Positions 44,130 through 52,160 of a stretch of DNA of 64,000 nucleotides are shown here, one piece after another. Source of the stretch: Plantactinospora sp. KBS50. GTDB taxonomy: Bacteria; Actinomycetota; Actinomycetes; Mycobacteriales; Micromonosporaceae. The stretch's first letter is position 1. Each line of letters starts with the position of its first letter. The stretch covers positions 5,832,001-5,896,000 of the forward strand of contig NZ_CP022961.1 of assembly GCF_002285795.1 (NCBI RefSeq), given 5' to 3'. The notes under the pieces were generated by a model, which searched no databases, was not told the origin of the DNA, and saw nothing but the letters and a program-made list of their open reading frames with translations. A program made the position numbers and the translations under genes.

Positions 44130-46313
44130 TCAGGCGACGACGCCGGCGCCGGCCGCGGCCGTGCCCACGGCGGGATGGGCGCGCAGCGTGGCTGCGGCCT
44201 TGAGCAGCATCTCGTCGTACTCCTCGACCGGGTCGGAGCCGAGCACGATGGCTCCGCCCGCGCCGACCTGCCACTGCCCGTCGGCCAGCACGGCGGTCCG
44301 GATCACGATGTTCAGGTCGGCGGTGCCGTCGCAGCCCAGGAAGCCGATGGCGCCGGAGTAGATGCCGCGGGCCTCGGTCTCCAGCCCGTCGATGATCTCC
44401 ATGGTGCGCAGCTTGGGTGCGCCGGTCATCGAGCCGCCCGGGAAGCACGCCCGGACGCAGTCGACCGCGTCCAGGTCGGTGCGCAGCGACCCGCGGATCG
44501 TGGACACCAGTTGGTGCACCGTGGCGTACGACTCGACGGCCATCAGCCGGGGCACCCGGACGCTGCCGACCTCGCACACCCGGCCCAGGTCGTTGCGGAG
44601 CAGGTCCACGATCATCAGGTTCTCGGCGTACGTCTTGGGGCTGGTCGCCAGCTCCTCGCGCAGCCAGGCGTCCTGTTCGGGGGTGGCGCCGCGCGGGGCC
44701 GTCCCCTTGATCGGCTTGGTCTCCACGGTCCGGTCCCGGTCGATCCGCAGGAACCGTTCCGGCGAGGAGCAGGCCACCTCCAGGCCGCCGAAGCGCAGGT
44801 ACGCGGCGTACGGCGCGGGGTTCACCCGGCGCAGTTCCCGGTAGAACGGCAGACCGCCGCCCATGTCCGGGAGCCGGACCGAGTCGGTCAGGCAGATCTC
44901 GTAGCTCTCCCCGGCGAGCAGCTTGTCCCGCGCCGCGGCGATGTCCCGCAGGTACCGGTCGCGGTCCCGGACCAGCCACGGCTCCACCGCGGACAGTTCG
45001 GCGGTGATCCGCTGCGCGGGCTGGTCGTCGGCGCCGGCCGGCAGCGTACGCAGGGCCTCGGTGCCGGCGCGCAGCCAGTCGTCCGCGGCCGTGGCGCCGG
45101 CCGGCGAGCCGTCGTCCAGCGCCAGTACGTACGTCTGGCCGCGCTCGTGGTCGACGGTGACCGCGCGGTCCGCGAAGATCCACTGCGCGTCCGGGTTGGC
45201 GGAGCGGTGCCGGGCCGGCGAGCCGCAGTCGGCCTTCAGTTCGTAGCCGAGGTACCCGACGTAGCCGCAGGTGAAGTCGAACGGCAGGTCGGGCGCCTCG
45301 ATCGTGCGCCGGCGCAGTTCCGCCCGCAGGTAGTCGAAGACGGTGCCCGGGACGTCCCGGTGCCCGTCGGCGCCGGACACCGACACCCGGCCGTCGCCCA
45401 CCCGGTAGCGCACCCGCTCGGCCAGCGGGCCGACCGCGTCGCCGAGGTGGGAGAAGCGGGCCAGGCCGGGTTCGACGTGCGCGCTGTCCAGCCAGAAGGC
45501 GTACGGCGAGGAGCCGAACAGCCGGCGGAACGCGGCGTCGGTGTCGACCTCGAAGTCGATGACCCGCACCCGCAGCCGGTACCGCCGGGTGGGGGGCCCG
45601 GCGGTACCGGCCGGCCGCCGGTCACCGGCGGCCGAACGGGCGGCCCGGTCCTCGGGACCGGCGCCGCGGGCGGTGCCGGTGGTGCCGGTGCGGGCCGCGG
45701 CGCCGTTACCGGTACGGCCGTGGCCGGCGCGGCGGCGGGCCAGGGTGATGTCCCGGAACTTGACCAGGAGTTCCCGCCCGTGCTCGGTGCTTATCGACTC
45801 CGGGTGGAACTGCACCCCCCACAGCGGCCGGTGCCGGTGCCGCAGGCCCATCACCACGCCGTCCTCGGCCCAGGCGGTCGCCGCCAGGCTCGGCGGCAGC
45901 GGCTCGGCGACGTGCAGCGAGTGGTAGCGCACCGCGACGAAGTCCTGCGGCAGCCCGGCGAACAGGTCGCTGCCGTCGTGCCGGATCCGGGTGAGGTGGC
46001 CGTGCCGGGCGGCCGGAGCCGCCGTGACCACGCCGCGCTCCCCGGCCGCGATGCCCTGGTGCCCGAGGCAGACCCCGAGCAGCGGGATGCTCGTCGACCG
46101 GATGACCTCGGTGCAGATGCCGAAGTCGTCCGGCCGGGCCGGGTGGCCGGGGCCGGGTGAGATGACGATGTTGTCGAAGTCGGCCAGATCGAGCCGCCGG
46201 GCCTCCGCCGCGTCGTTGCGGATCACCGTGGGTACCGCGCCGTTGACGTCGGCGATGAGCTGAAAGAGGTTGTACGTGTACGAGTCGTAGTTGTCGATCA
46301 GCAGGGTCCGCAT
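44130..46313 (-). CDS. pabAB: Fused aminodeoxychorismate synthase (glutaminase-synthase)
   Basis: Makes 4-amino-4-deoxychorismate from chorismate and glutamine. Residues 1-190 are the class I amidotransferase with nucleophile Cys82 (LLGVCLGHQG) and GVQFHPES (His170, Glu172). After a disordered linker (~195-245) comes the chorismate-binding half. There ETKPIKGTAPRG supplies Lys536, the mark of PabB rather than anthranilate synthase, and CFPGGSMTGAPK and GIYSGAIGF complete the site. The order and fusion match antibiotic-associated ADC synthases (chloramphenicol, candicidin types). ATG 46313 follows GGGAGGACC. It lies 13 nt downstream of the DAHP synthase gene. Confidence 0.95.
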   Translation of the reverse strand: MRTLLIDNYDSYTYNLFQLIADVNGAVPTVIRNDAAEARRLDLADFDNIVISPGPGHPARPDDFGICTEVIRSTSIPLLGVCLGHQGIAAGERGVVTAAPAARHGHLTRIRHDGSDLFAGLPQDFVAVRYHSLHVAEPLPPSLAATAWAEDGVVMGLRHRHRPLWGVQFHPESISTEHGRELLVKFRDITLARRRAGHGRTGNGAAARTGTTGTARGAGPEDRAARSAAGDRRPAGTAGPPTRRYRLRVRVIDFEVDTDAAFRRLFGSSPYAFWLDSAHVEPGLARFSHLGDAVGPLAERVRYRVGDGRVSVSGADGHRDVPGTVFDYLRAELRRRTIEAPDLPFDFTCGYVGYLGYELKADCGSPARHRSANPDAQWIFADRAVTVDHERGQTYVLALDDGSPAGATAADDWLRAGTEALRTLPAGADDQPAQRITAELSAVEPWLVRDRDRYLRDIAAARDKLLAGESYEICLTDSVRLPDMGGGLPFYRELRRVNPAPYAAYLRFGGLEVACSSPERFLRIDRDRTVETKPIKGTAPRGATPEQDAWLREELATSPKTYAENLMIVDLLRNDLGRVCEVGSVRVPRLMAVESYATVHQLVSTIRGSLRTDLDAVDCVRACFPGGSMTGAPKLRTMEIIDGLETEARGIYSGAIGFLGCDGTADLNIVIRTAVLADGQWQVGAGGAIVLGSDPVEEYDEMLLKAAATLRAHPAVGTAAAGAGVVA

Positions 46314-46326
46314 CGGTCCTCCCTCG

Positions 46327-47832
46327 CTACCGGATGCTGGCCAGCGCGGCGGCCGGGTCGGGTCGGGCGGCCACGGCCGCGGCGAGCAGGTCCGCGATCG
46401 TTGCGGCGAGCCCCAGCGACTGCGCGTCGTTGAGCCGGGGGTCGCACAGGGAGCGGTACCCCAGGTCCGGGTCGGCCGGCTCGGCGCCCGGCCCGCCCCG
46501 GCACTCGGCGACCGGCTCGGCCGCCACCTCCAGTTGCACCCCGCCGGGCCACTGCCCGAACCGGGCCAGCACCGCGAAGAAGCCGCGCAGTTCGTCGACG
46601 ATGTCGCCGTAGTGCCGGGTCTTCCGGCCGCCGTCGGCGCGGACCGTGTTGCCGTGCATCGGATCGCACATCCAGGTCACCGGCCGGCCGGCCCGGCGCA
46701 CGGCGGCGACCAGCCGGGGCAGCCGGTCCCGGACCAGCGCCGCCCCCTGCCGGGAGATCAGGGTGAGCCGGCCCGGCACCCCGAGCGGGTCCAGCCGTTC
46801 ACAGGTGCGCACCAGGTCCTCCGGGTCGGTCTCCGGGCCGACCTTGCAGGCCACGGGGTTGGCGACGCCGGCCAGGAACGATACGTGGGCACCGTCCGGC
46901 GCCCCGGTGCGGTACCCGATCCAGGGCAGGTGGGTGGAGGCCAGGTACCACCGCCCGGTCTGCTCGTCGCGCCGGGTCAGTGGCTCCTCGTAGTCGAGCA
47001 CCAACGCCTCGTGGCTGGTCCACAGGCCGCGATGCCGCCAGGCGCCGTCCCGGCGCACGGTCACCCCGTGCTCGGCCGGATCGGCGCCGGCCAGCCGGCG
47101 CAGCTCGGCGAAGACCCCGGCGGCCGTGGCGTACCCGTCGACCAGCCGGGAGGCCCGCTCCTGCCGGGCCGCGGCGGTCGGCTCGGCGCCGTTGACGAGC
47201 AGGCCGCGGAACGACGGCAGGTGCCGGCCGTCGACGATCTCGGTGGGCTGCGACCGCGGCTTGGCGAACTGGCCGGCGATCCGGGCGGCGGTGACCACCG
47301 GCAGCCCCGTGCGGTCGCTGATCAGCACGGACATCCGGCCGATCAGCGCATGCTTGCGCCGGCTGGCCAGCACGGCCTCCGGGCCGAACGGCTCCGCGCA
47401 GTCGCCGGCCTGGAGCAGGAACGCCCCGGCCCCGGCGACCCGGGCCAGCCGGTCCTGGAGCAACCGCACCTCCGCCAGGCTGGTCAGCGGTGCCGCGGCG
47501 GCCAGTTCGGCCCGCGCCCGGCGCAGACCCGGGCCGCTCCAGCCCGGCTGGTGCACCCGGGGCAGCGAGTGCCAGATCGCGGGCCGCCACTCCGCCGCCC
47601 CGGCGTCGTCCGCCACCGCGGCGCCATCCAGCGGATCGGCGCCCTCCCGCGGATCGGCGCCGTCCATCGGGCCGGCACCGTCCGCCGGGCCGGCACCGCC
47701 CATCGGGCCGACACCGTCCGCCCGCGCGGCGCCGTCGGCCGCCGTGGCGTCGTCCACCGGCTGCCCGCCCGACGACGCCGTGGCTCCGGCGTCGCCGGCT
47801 CGATCATCGGAAGACAGATCAGGCCAGCTCAC
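46327..47832 (-). CDS. Class II DAHP synthase
   Basis: First enzyme of the shikimate pathway (PEP plus erythrose-4-phosphate). Class II motifs: LLQAGDCAEPF, AGQFAKPRS, SFLAGVANPVACKVGPE, TWMCDPMHGNT and GGVQLEVA. The catalytic part (about 420 residues) is compact, like secondary-metabolism members of the PhzC type, which often escape feedback control. The first ~80 residues are a low-complexity Gly/Asp/Pro/Met extension. I chose GTG 47832, with GAGG 5 nt upstream; the GTG two codons earlier is possible. As the first gene of the operon it probably boosts chorismate supply for the ADC branch. Confidence 0.93.
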   Translation of the reverse strand: MSWPDLSSDDRAGDAGATASSGGQPVDDATAADGAARADGVGPMGGAGPADGAGPMDGADPREGADPLDGAAVADDAGAAEWRPAIWHSLPRVHQPGWSGPGLRRARAELAAAAPLTSLAEVRLLQDRLARVAGAGAFLLQAGDCAEPFGPEAVLASRRKHALIGRMSVLISDRTGLPVVTAARIAGQFAKPRSQPTEIVDGRHLPSFRGLLVNGAEPTAAARQERASRLVDGYATAAGVFAELRRLAGADPAEHGVTVRRDGAWRHRGLWTSHEALVLDYEEPLTRRDEQTGRWYLASTHLPWIGYRTGAPDGAHVSFLAGVANPVACKVGPETDPEDLVRTCERLDPLGVPGRLTLISRQGAALVRDRLPRLVAAVRRAGRPVTWMCDPMHGNTVRADGGRKTRHYGDIVDELRGFFAVLARFGQWPGGVQLEVAAEPVAECRGGPGAEPADPDLGYRSLCDPRLNDAQSLGLAATIADLLAAAVAARPDPAAALASIR

Positions 47833-48163
47833 GTCCACCTCGTTTCGAGTAACACCGACGGCCGGATCCGGGACACCCGCCATCGACATCCCGATGATGG
47901 TTACCGTCTGAGACCAGAAGCGTGACAGCCGGTAATCCCATGGTCGTGAGCCAACGGTCCTGGCGGTCCGGGATCCTCGACGGGTCGGGAGAACGGCCCG
48001 CGGCCCGCCGGGGCGCGGCGCGCGTCCCGGGCCGGCGGCGCCCGGCCGCCCATGGGACCAGCGTCGGTCATCACCGCGCAGGACCACCCGTACGCAATGC
48101 TGCGTACCAGGATCCACGCGCTCAGCGGACGACGCGGCCCGGCCCGGTCGGCAAGCTGGTGCG
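47833..48163. promoter_or_regulatory. Divergent promoter region, DAHP synthase operon / ABC exporter
   Basis: 331 nt without a gene between the start of the aromatic-precursor operon and the exporter genes. The segment around 47880-47940 is relatively AT-rich and likely holds the minus-strand promoter. A palindrome sits at 48090-48107. The rest is GC-rich and unremarkable. Confidence 0.5.
48090..48107. promoter_or_regulatory. Candidate repressor operator upstream of ABC exporter
   Basis: GTACGCAATGCTGCGTAC has perfect 7-nt arms around a 4-nt centre and lies 56 nt before the exporter ATPase start. Size and symmetry fit a TetR-type site; no TetR gene is in the window. Confidence 0.4.
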
Positions 48164-49198
48164 GTGACCGACAACCTCGTCCGGACGACCGACCTCACCA
48201 AGCGGTACGGCGGGAATCAGGCGCTGGACCGCGTCAGCCTCACCGTGCGACGCGGCGAGGTCTACGGCTTCCTCGGACCCAACGGGGCCGGCAAGACGAC
48301 CGCGCTGCGGATCCTGCTCGGCCTGATCCGGCCGACCTCCGGCCGGGTGGAGGTGCTCGGCGGCCGGCCCGGCGAGCCCGCGACGCTCGCCCGGATCGGC
48401 ATGCTGCTGGAGTCCGGGGCCTTCTACCCCTACCTGTCCGGCCGGGACAACCTGCGCGCGTTCGCCCGCTACTGCCGGGTCCGCGAGCCCCGGGTGGACG
48501 AGGTGCTGGAGATCGTCAGCCTCACCGACCGGGCACAGGACGCGTTCGCCCGGTACTCGCTGGGCATGAAGCAACGGCTCGGGCTGGCCGCCGCCCTGCT
48601 CAAGGACCCGGAGCTACTCATTCTCGACGAGCCGACAAACGGCCTGGACCCGGCCGGCATGGCCGACATCCGGGTGCTGATCAGGCGGCTGGCCGACGAC
48701 GGGCGCACCGTACTGCTCTCCAGCCACATGCTCGGCGAGGTCCAGCACGTCTGCGACCGGGTCGGGATGATCGCGCACGGCCGCCTGCTGCGCGAGGGCA
48801 CCGTCGACGAGCTGCGCGGCGAGTCGCTGCTCGCGGTGGAGGCCACCCCGATCGGGCAGGCGCAGGACATCGCCGAGGGTGTGCTGGGCGCGGACCGGGT
48901 CTCGGTGGCCGGCGACACGCTCCGGCTGCGGGCACCGGCCACCGAGGCCGCGGAGATCAACCGGGCGCTCGTGCTGGGCGGGGTCGCGGTACACACGCTG
49001 ACCCGTACCGAGCGGTCGTTGGAGGACATCTTCTTCGAGGTGACGCAGTCGCGCCGGGCGGAGCCGGGCACGGCCGGAACCGAAACCGGGACCGGCACGC
49101 CGGCCGGGACCGAAACCGGGACGGCCGCCGGGACCGGCCCGGCGGCCGAGGTGGCGGCCGGGACCGCGACCGGAGACAAGGAGGGTACGTCGGCATGA
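48164..49198 (+). CDS. ABC exporter ATP-binding protein, DrrA-like
   Basis: Single-NBD ATPase of 344 residues. Walker A FLGPNGAGKTTALRI, signature RYSLGMKQRLGLAAALL, Walker [14 protein letters not shown] and the switch His in LLSSHMLGEV are present. A DUF4162-like C-terminal domain follows, then a 40-residue Thr/Gly/Ala tail of repeated GTETGT units. It pairs with the permease gene, which starts inside its stop codon (ATGA). Likely exports the polyketide or provides self-resistance. GTG 48164 is a weakly supported start. Confidence 0.92.
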   Translation: MTDNLVRTTDLTKRYGGNQALDRVSLTVRRGEVYGFLGPNGAGKTTALRILLGLIRPTSGRVEVLGGRPGEPATLARIGMLLESGAFYPYLSGRDNLRAFARYCRVREPRVDEVLEIVSLTDRAQDAFARYSLGMKQRLGLAAALLKDPELLILDEPTNGLDPAGMADIRVLIRRLADDGRTVLLSSHMLGEVQHVCDRVGMIAHGRLLREGTVDELRGESLLAVEATPIGQAQDIAEGVLGADRVSVAGDTLRLRAPATEAAEINRALVLGGVAVHTLTRTERSLEDIFFEVTQSRRAEPGTAGTETGTGTPAGTETGTAAGTGPAAEVAAGTATGDKEGTSA

Positions 49199-50043
49199 TC
49201 GCGAGCTTCCGCGCCGAGCTGTTCAAGATGCGCCACCGGTCGGCCCTCTGGCTGATCGTCGCCGTGTGGATGGTGCTCACCCTCGTCTTCGGCTACCTGT
49301 TCCCGTACCTGAGCTACAACGGCACCTCGGGCGGTCCGGGCGGCGTACCGGCGGACGCCGACGCGGCGCTGGCCCGCGCGCTGCCGGCCGGGGTGATCTC
49401 CGCGGCCGTGCAGGGCTTCCCGCTGTTCGCCGGTGCGCTCGCGCTGATCCTCGGCGTGCTGGTCACCGGCAGCGAGTACGGCTGGCAGACGCTCAAGGCG
49501 GTGCTCACCCAGGGACCGCGGCGGCTGTCCGTGCTGGCCGGCTCGTTCCTGGCGCTGCAACTGGTGATCGGGTTGATCGTGGTGGCCACCTTCCTGACCG
49601 CGTCCGGCGGTGCCGCCGTGGTGGCGGCCGTGACGTCGAAGCCGGCCCAGTGGCCGGGCCTCGTCGACTTCGTCCAGGGGTTCGTGGGCGGCTGGCTGAT
49701 CGTGGGCATGTGGGCGACCCTCGGCATGGTGCTGGGCATCCTGGTCCGCGGCACGGCACTGGCGGTCGGCGTCGGGCTGGTCTGGGCCCTCGCGGTGGAG
49801 ACCCTGCTGCGGCTGTTCGCCCCGAGCGTGAGCCTGCTGGACACGCTCCAGCGCTGGCTGCCGGGCACCAATGCCGGCGGCATGGCCGGCGCCATCGGCG
49901 TGGCGACCCAGGGCGCCGCCGCGGACACCCCAGGGGTGTCCACGGTGGTCACCGGGACGCACGCGGCGCTGGTCCTGGCCGGGTACGTCGCGCTGTCCGT
50001 CGTGGTCGGTGCGGCGGTGCTGCAGCGGCGCGACGTGACCTGA
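49195..50043 (+). CDS. ABC exporter permease, ABC-2 type
   Basis: Membrane subunit of 282 residues with about six helices: LWLIVAVWMVLTLVFGYLF, LFAGALALILGVLVTG, FLALQLVIGLIVVATFLT, WLIVGMWATLGMVLGILV, ALAVGVGLVWALAVETLL and a last one before the C-terminal QRRDVT. A large loop follows the first helix. The SEYGWQTLKAVLTQGPRR stretch is the coupling-helix region usual for this family. Translationally coupled to the ATPase gene and facing the two-component regulator gene. Confidence 0.9.
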   Translation: MIASFRAELFKMRHRSALWLIVAVWMVLTLVFGYLFPYLSYNGTSGGPGGVPADADAALARALPAGVISAAVQGFPLFAGALALILGVLVTGSEYGWQTLKAVLTQGPRRLSVLAGSFLALQLVIGLIVVATFLTASGGAAVVAAVTSKPAQWPGLVDFVQGFVGGWLIVGMWATLGMVLGILVRGTALAVGVGLVWALAVETLLRLFAPSVSLLDTLQRWLPGTNAGGMAGAIGVATQGAAADTPGVSTVVTGTHAALVLAGYVALSVVVGAAVLQRRDVT

Positions 50044-50054
50044 CCGGGTGCGAC

Positions 50055-50094
50055 GCCCCGGCGTCGGGCGCGGCCCGGCGACCGGCGCCGGGGC
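50055..50094. terminator. Probable terminator between ABC permease and response regulator genes
   Basis: GCCCCGGCG (50055-50063) and CGCCGGGGC (50086-50094) form a 9-bp stem with a self-complementary loop between converging genes. Confidence 0.5.
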
Positions 50095-50110
50095 GGTCAG
50101 CGCGGCACGG

Positions 50111-50770
50111 TCAGCGCGGCACGGTCAGCCCGGCCCGCACCGCGATCACGACCAGTTGCGCCCGGGACCGGGCGTGCAGCTTCACCATCGCCCGGCTCAC
50201 GTGGGTGCGGACGGTCGCCGGGCTCAGGTACAGCTCCTTGGCGATCTCCTCGTTCGACTCGCCGGTGGCCACCCAGGCCAGCACCTCGCGTTCCCGCTCG
50301 GTCAGCTCGTCCAGGCCCACCGTCGGCGCCGAACCCGGCGCGGCGTGCTGGGCGAACAGCGACACCACCCGCCGGGTCACCGACGGCGACAGCAGCGCCT
50401 CGCCGGCGGCCACCACCCGGACCGCCCGGACCAGCTCGTCCGGGGCGGTGTCCTTGAGGATGAACCCGCTCGCGCCGGCCTGGAGCGCCTCGAAGACGTA
50501 CTGGTCGATCTCGAACGTGGTGACCACGATGACCCGGATGTCCGCGAGGACGGGGTCGGCGTGCATCCGCCGCAGCGTCTCCAGACCGTCCATGCCCGGC
50601 ATCCGGACGTCCAGCAGCAGGATGTCCGGCCGTTCCCGGCGCATCAGCTCCAGCGCGTCCTGACCGCTCTGCGCCTCCCCGACCACCTGCATGTCGTCCT
50701 CGCGGTCGACAAGCGTGCGCAGTCCCATCCGCACCAGTTCGTGGTCGTCGGCCAGCACCACCCGGATCAC
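50111..50770 (-). CDS. NarL/LuxR-family response regulator
   Basis: Protein of 219 residues. The receiver domain has VVLADDHELVR, phospho-Asp54 in LLLDVRMPGMDG and Lys in FILKDT. The C-terminal LuxR helix-turn-helix has LTEREREVLAWVATGESNEEIA and YLSPATVRTHVSR. GTG 50770 overlaps the kinase stop by 4 nt. Next to an exporter and inside the cluster, it may sense product or envelope stress and control the exporter; direct evidence is lacking. Confidence 0.93.
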   Translation of the reverse strand: MIRVVLADDHELVRMGLRTLVDREDDMQVVGEAQSGQDALELMRRERPDILLLDVRMPGMDGLETLRRMHADPVLADIRVIVVTTFEIDQYVFEALQAGASGFILKDTAPDELVRAVRVVAAGEALLSPSVTRRVVSLFAQHAAPGSAPTVGLDELTEREREVLAWVATGESNEEIAKELYLSPATVRTHVSRAMVKLHARSRAQLVVIAVRAGLTVPR

Positions 50771-52095
50771 GCGCACACCCCCGTCAGCGGCATCCGGGCC
50801 CGTACCCGGAATCCGTCCTCGCCACCCTGCACCTCGAACCGTCCACCGATCGCCTCCACCCGCCGGCGCATGCCGGCGAGCCCGCGGCCCTCCCGCGGCG
50901 GGCCGGTGCCGCGGCCCCGACCGTCGTCCGACACCTCGACGAGCAGGTCGTCGCCGCTGTCGTCGACGCGTACCCAGGCCCGGGTCGGGCCCGCGTGCCG
51001 CAGCACGTTGGTGAGCGACTCCTGCGCGACGCGGTAGGCCACCAGGTCCACCTCCTCGGGCAGGCTGGCGCCCAGGCACAGGTCCAGCTCGACCGGCAGG
51101 CCACCGGCCCGGACCTGGTCGACAAGTTCCAGCAGGCCGGTCAGGCCGGCCTCGCCGGCCGGCTCGGTCACCGGCCGCAGCGCGGCACCGGCCGGCGGCG
51201 CGGCACCGGCCGGCGGCGCGGCACCGGCCGGCAGCGCGGCACCGGTGGGCGGTGCGGCACCGGTGGGCGGCGCGGCGCCGGTGGGCGGTGCGGCACCGGT
51301 GGGCGGCGCGGCGCCGGCACCCGCCGGCCGGCCCGGGTCGTCGTCGCCACCGTGGAACACGTTGAGCATGCTGCGCAGCTCGCTCAGCGACCGGGTGCTG
51401 GCCGCCTGGATCGCCTCCAGGGCGCGGCGCGCCTGCGCGGGCTGCTCCTGGAACACCAGCAGCGCCACCCCGGCCTGCATCGCTACCAGGGCGAAGCCGT
51501 GCCCGGCGACGTCGTGCACGTCACCGGCGATCCGCATCCGCTCCTCCAGGGCGGCCCGCGCCACCAGCTCCCGGCGCGCCCGGTCCCGGCCGGCCGCCAC
51601 CACGTGCGCCAGCGAGCCCAGCGACCAGGGCACGATCAGCCAGCTCGTCCAGGCCAGCGCCAGCCACTGCGGCTCGGTGGTGTCCGAGGCGAGCCGGATG
51701 AAGGCGGTCCCCGAGGCGAGCACGGCCGCGATGCCGCAGACCAGCAGCGAGACCCGGGTCCGCAGCCGGCGGGCGGCCTCGAACATCGCGATCACGACGC
51801 ACAGCTCGATGGGGCCGTACGGGTAGTTGAGCAGCAGGTACGTGTTGACCACGACGATCGCGCCGGCCAGCGCGACGATCGGCGCGGCCCGGCGCAACGC
51901 CATCGTGACCAGGGCGGCCAGCACCACCAGCGCGCCGCCGATCAGGTCCAGGTCGCGGAAGCGGTGCCCCTGCAGGACGGTCACCAGCAGCGTGCCGAGC
52001 ACCAGCAGCAGCGCCAGCCCCGCGCCCAGCAGCAGATCAGCGGGCGATGGACGGAGCCGGGAGTCGCCGCCGCCGGTCCGTCGGACGACGCCCAT
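50767..52095 (-). CDS. DesK-type sensor histidine kinase
   Basis: Kinase of 442 residues. About five to six membrane helices occupy residues 18-165. The HisKA_3 domain has His194 in RIAGDVHDVAGHG. The catalytic domain has QESLTNVLRHAG, VEVSDDGRGRG and GRGLAGMRRRVEAIGG. Between the two sits a linker of eight near-identical six-residue repeats (GAAPPT/A) encoded by an 18-bp minisatellite. ATG 52095 is taken as start. Paired with the NarL-type regulator that overlaps its end. Confidence 0.93.
   Translation of the reverse strand: MGVVRRTGGGDSRLRPSPADLLLGAGLALLLVLGTLLVTVLQGHRFRDLDLIGGALVVLAALVTMALRRAAPIVALAGAIVVVNTYLLLNYPYGPIELCVVIAMFEAARRLRTRVSLLVCGIAAVLASGTAFIRLASDTTEPQWLALAWTSWLIVPWSLGSLAHVVAAGRDRARRELVARAALEERMRIAGDVHDVAGHGFALVAMQAGVALLVFQEQPAQARRALEAIQAASTRSLSELRSMLNVFHGGDDDPGRPAGAGAAPPTGAAPPTGAAPPTGAAPPTGAALPAGAAPPAGAAPPAGAALRPVTEPAGEAGLTGLLELVDQVRAGGLPVELDLCLGASLPEEVDLVAYRVAQESLTNVLRHAGPTRAWVRVDDSGDDLLVEVSDDGRGRGTGPPREGRGLAGMRRRVEAIGGRFEVQGGEDGFRVRARMPLTGVCA
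51180..51323 (-). repeat. 18-bp minisatellite in the DesK-type kinase gene, 8 copies
   Basis: In-frame units such as GCGCGGCACCGGCCGGCG and GTGCGGCACCGGTGGGCG alternate over 144 nt. They encode the Ala/Pro-rich linker between dimerisation and ATP-binding domains. Confidence 0.93.
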
Positions 52096-52160
52096 CCCGG
52101 GTCCCACCGGGACACCATACCGGTGCCGGCGGACGCGGCGCGGACGCCGCTCGCAACCGC

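Noticed and set aside
44130-46313. Anthranilate synthase (TrpE/TrpG or PhzE) as identity of the fused enzyme
   Set aside because: The PIKGT motif with Lys536 marks aminodeoxychorismate synthase; anthranilate synthases have Ala there, and PhzE has the domains in the opposite order.
46327-47832. Longer start for DAHP synthase reaching 48201
   Set aside because: The upstream residues are low-complexity and lack a ribosome site, while GTG 47832 has GAGG at good spacing.
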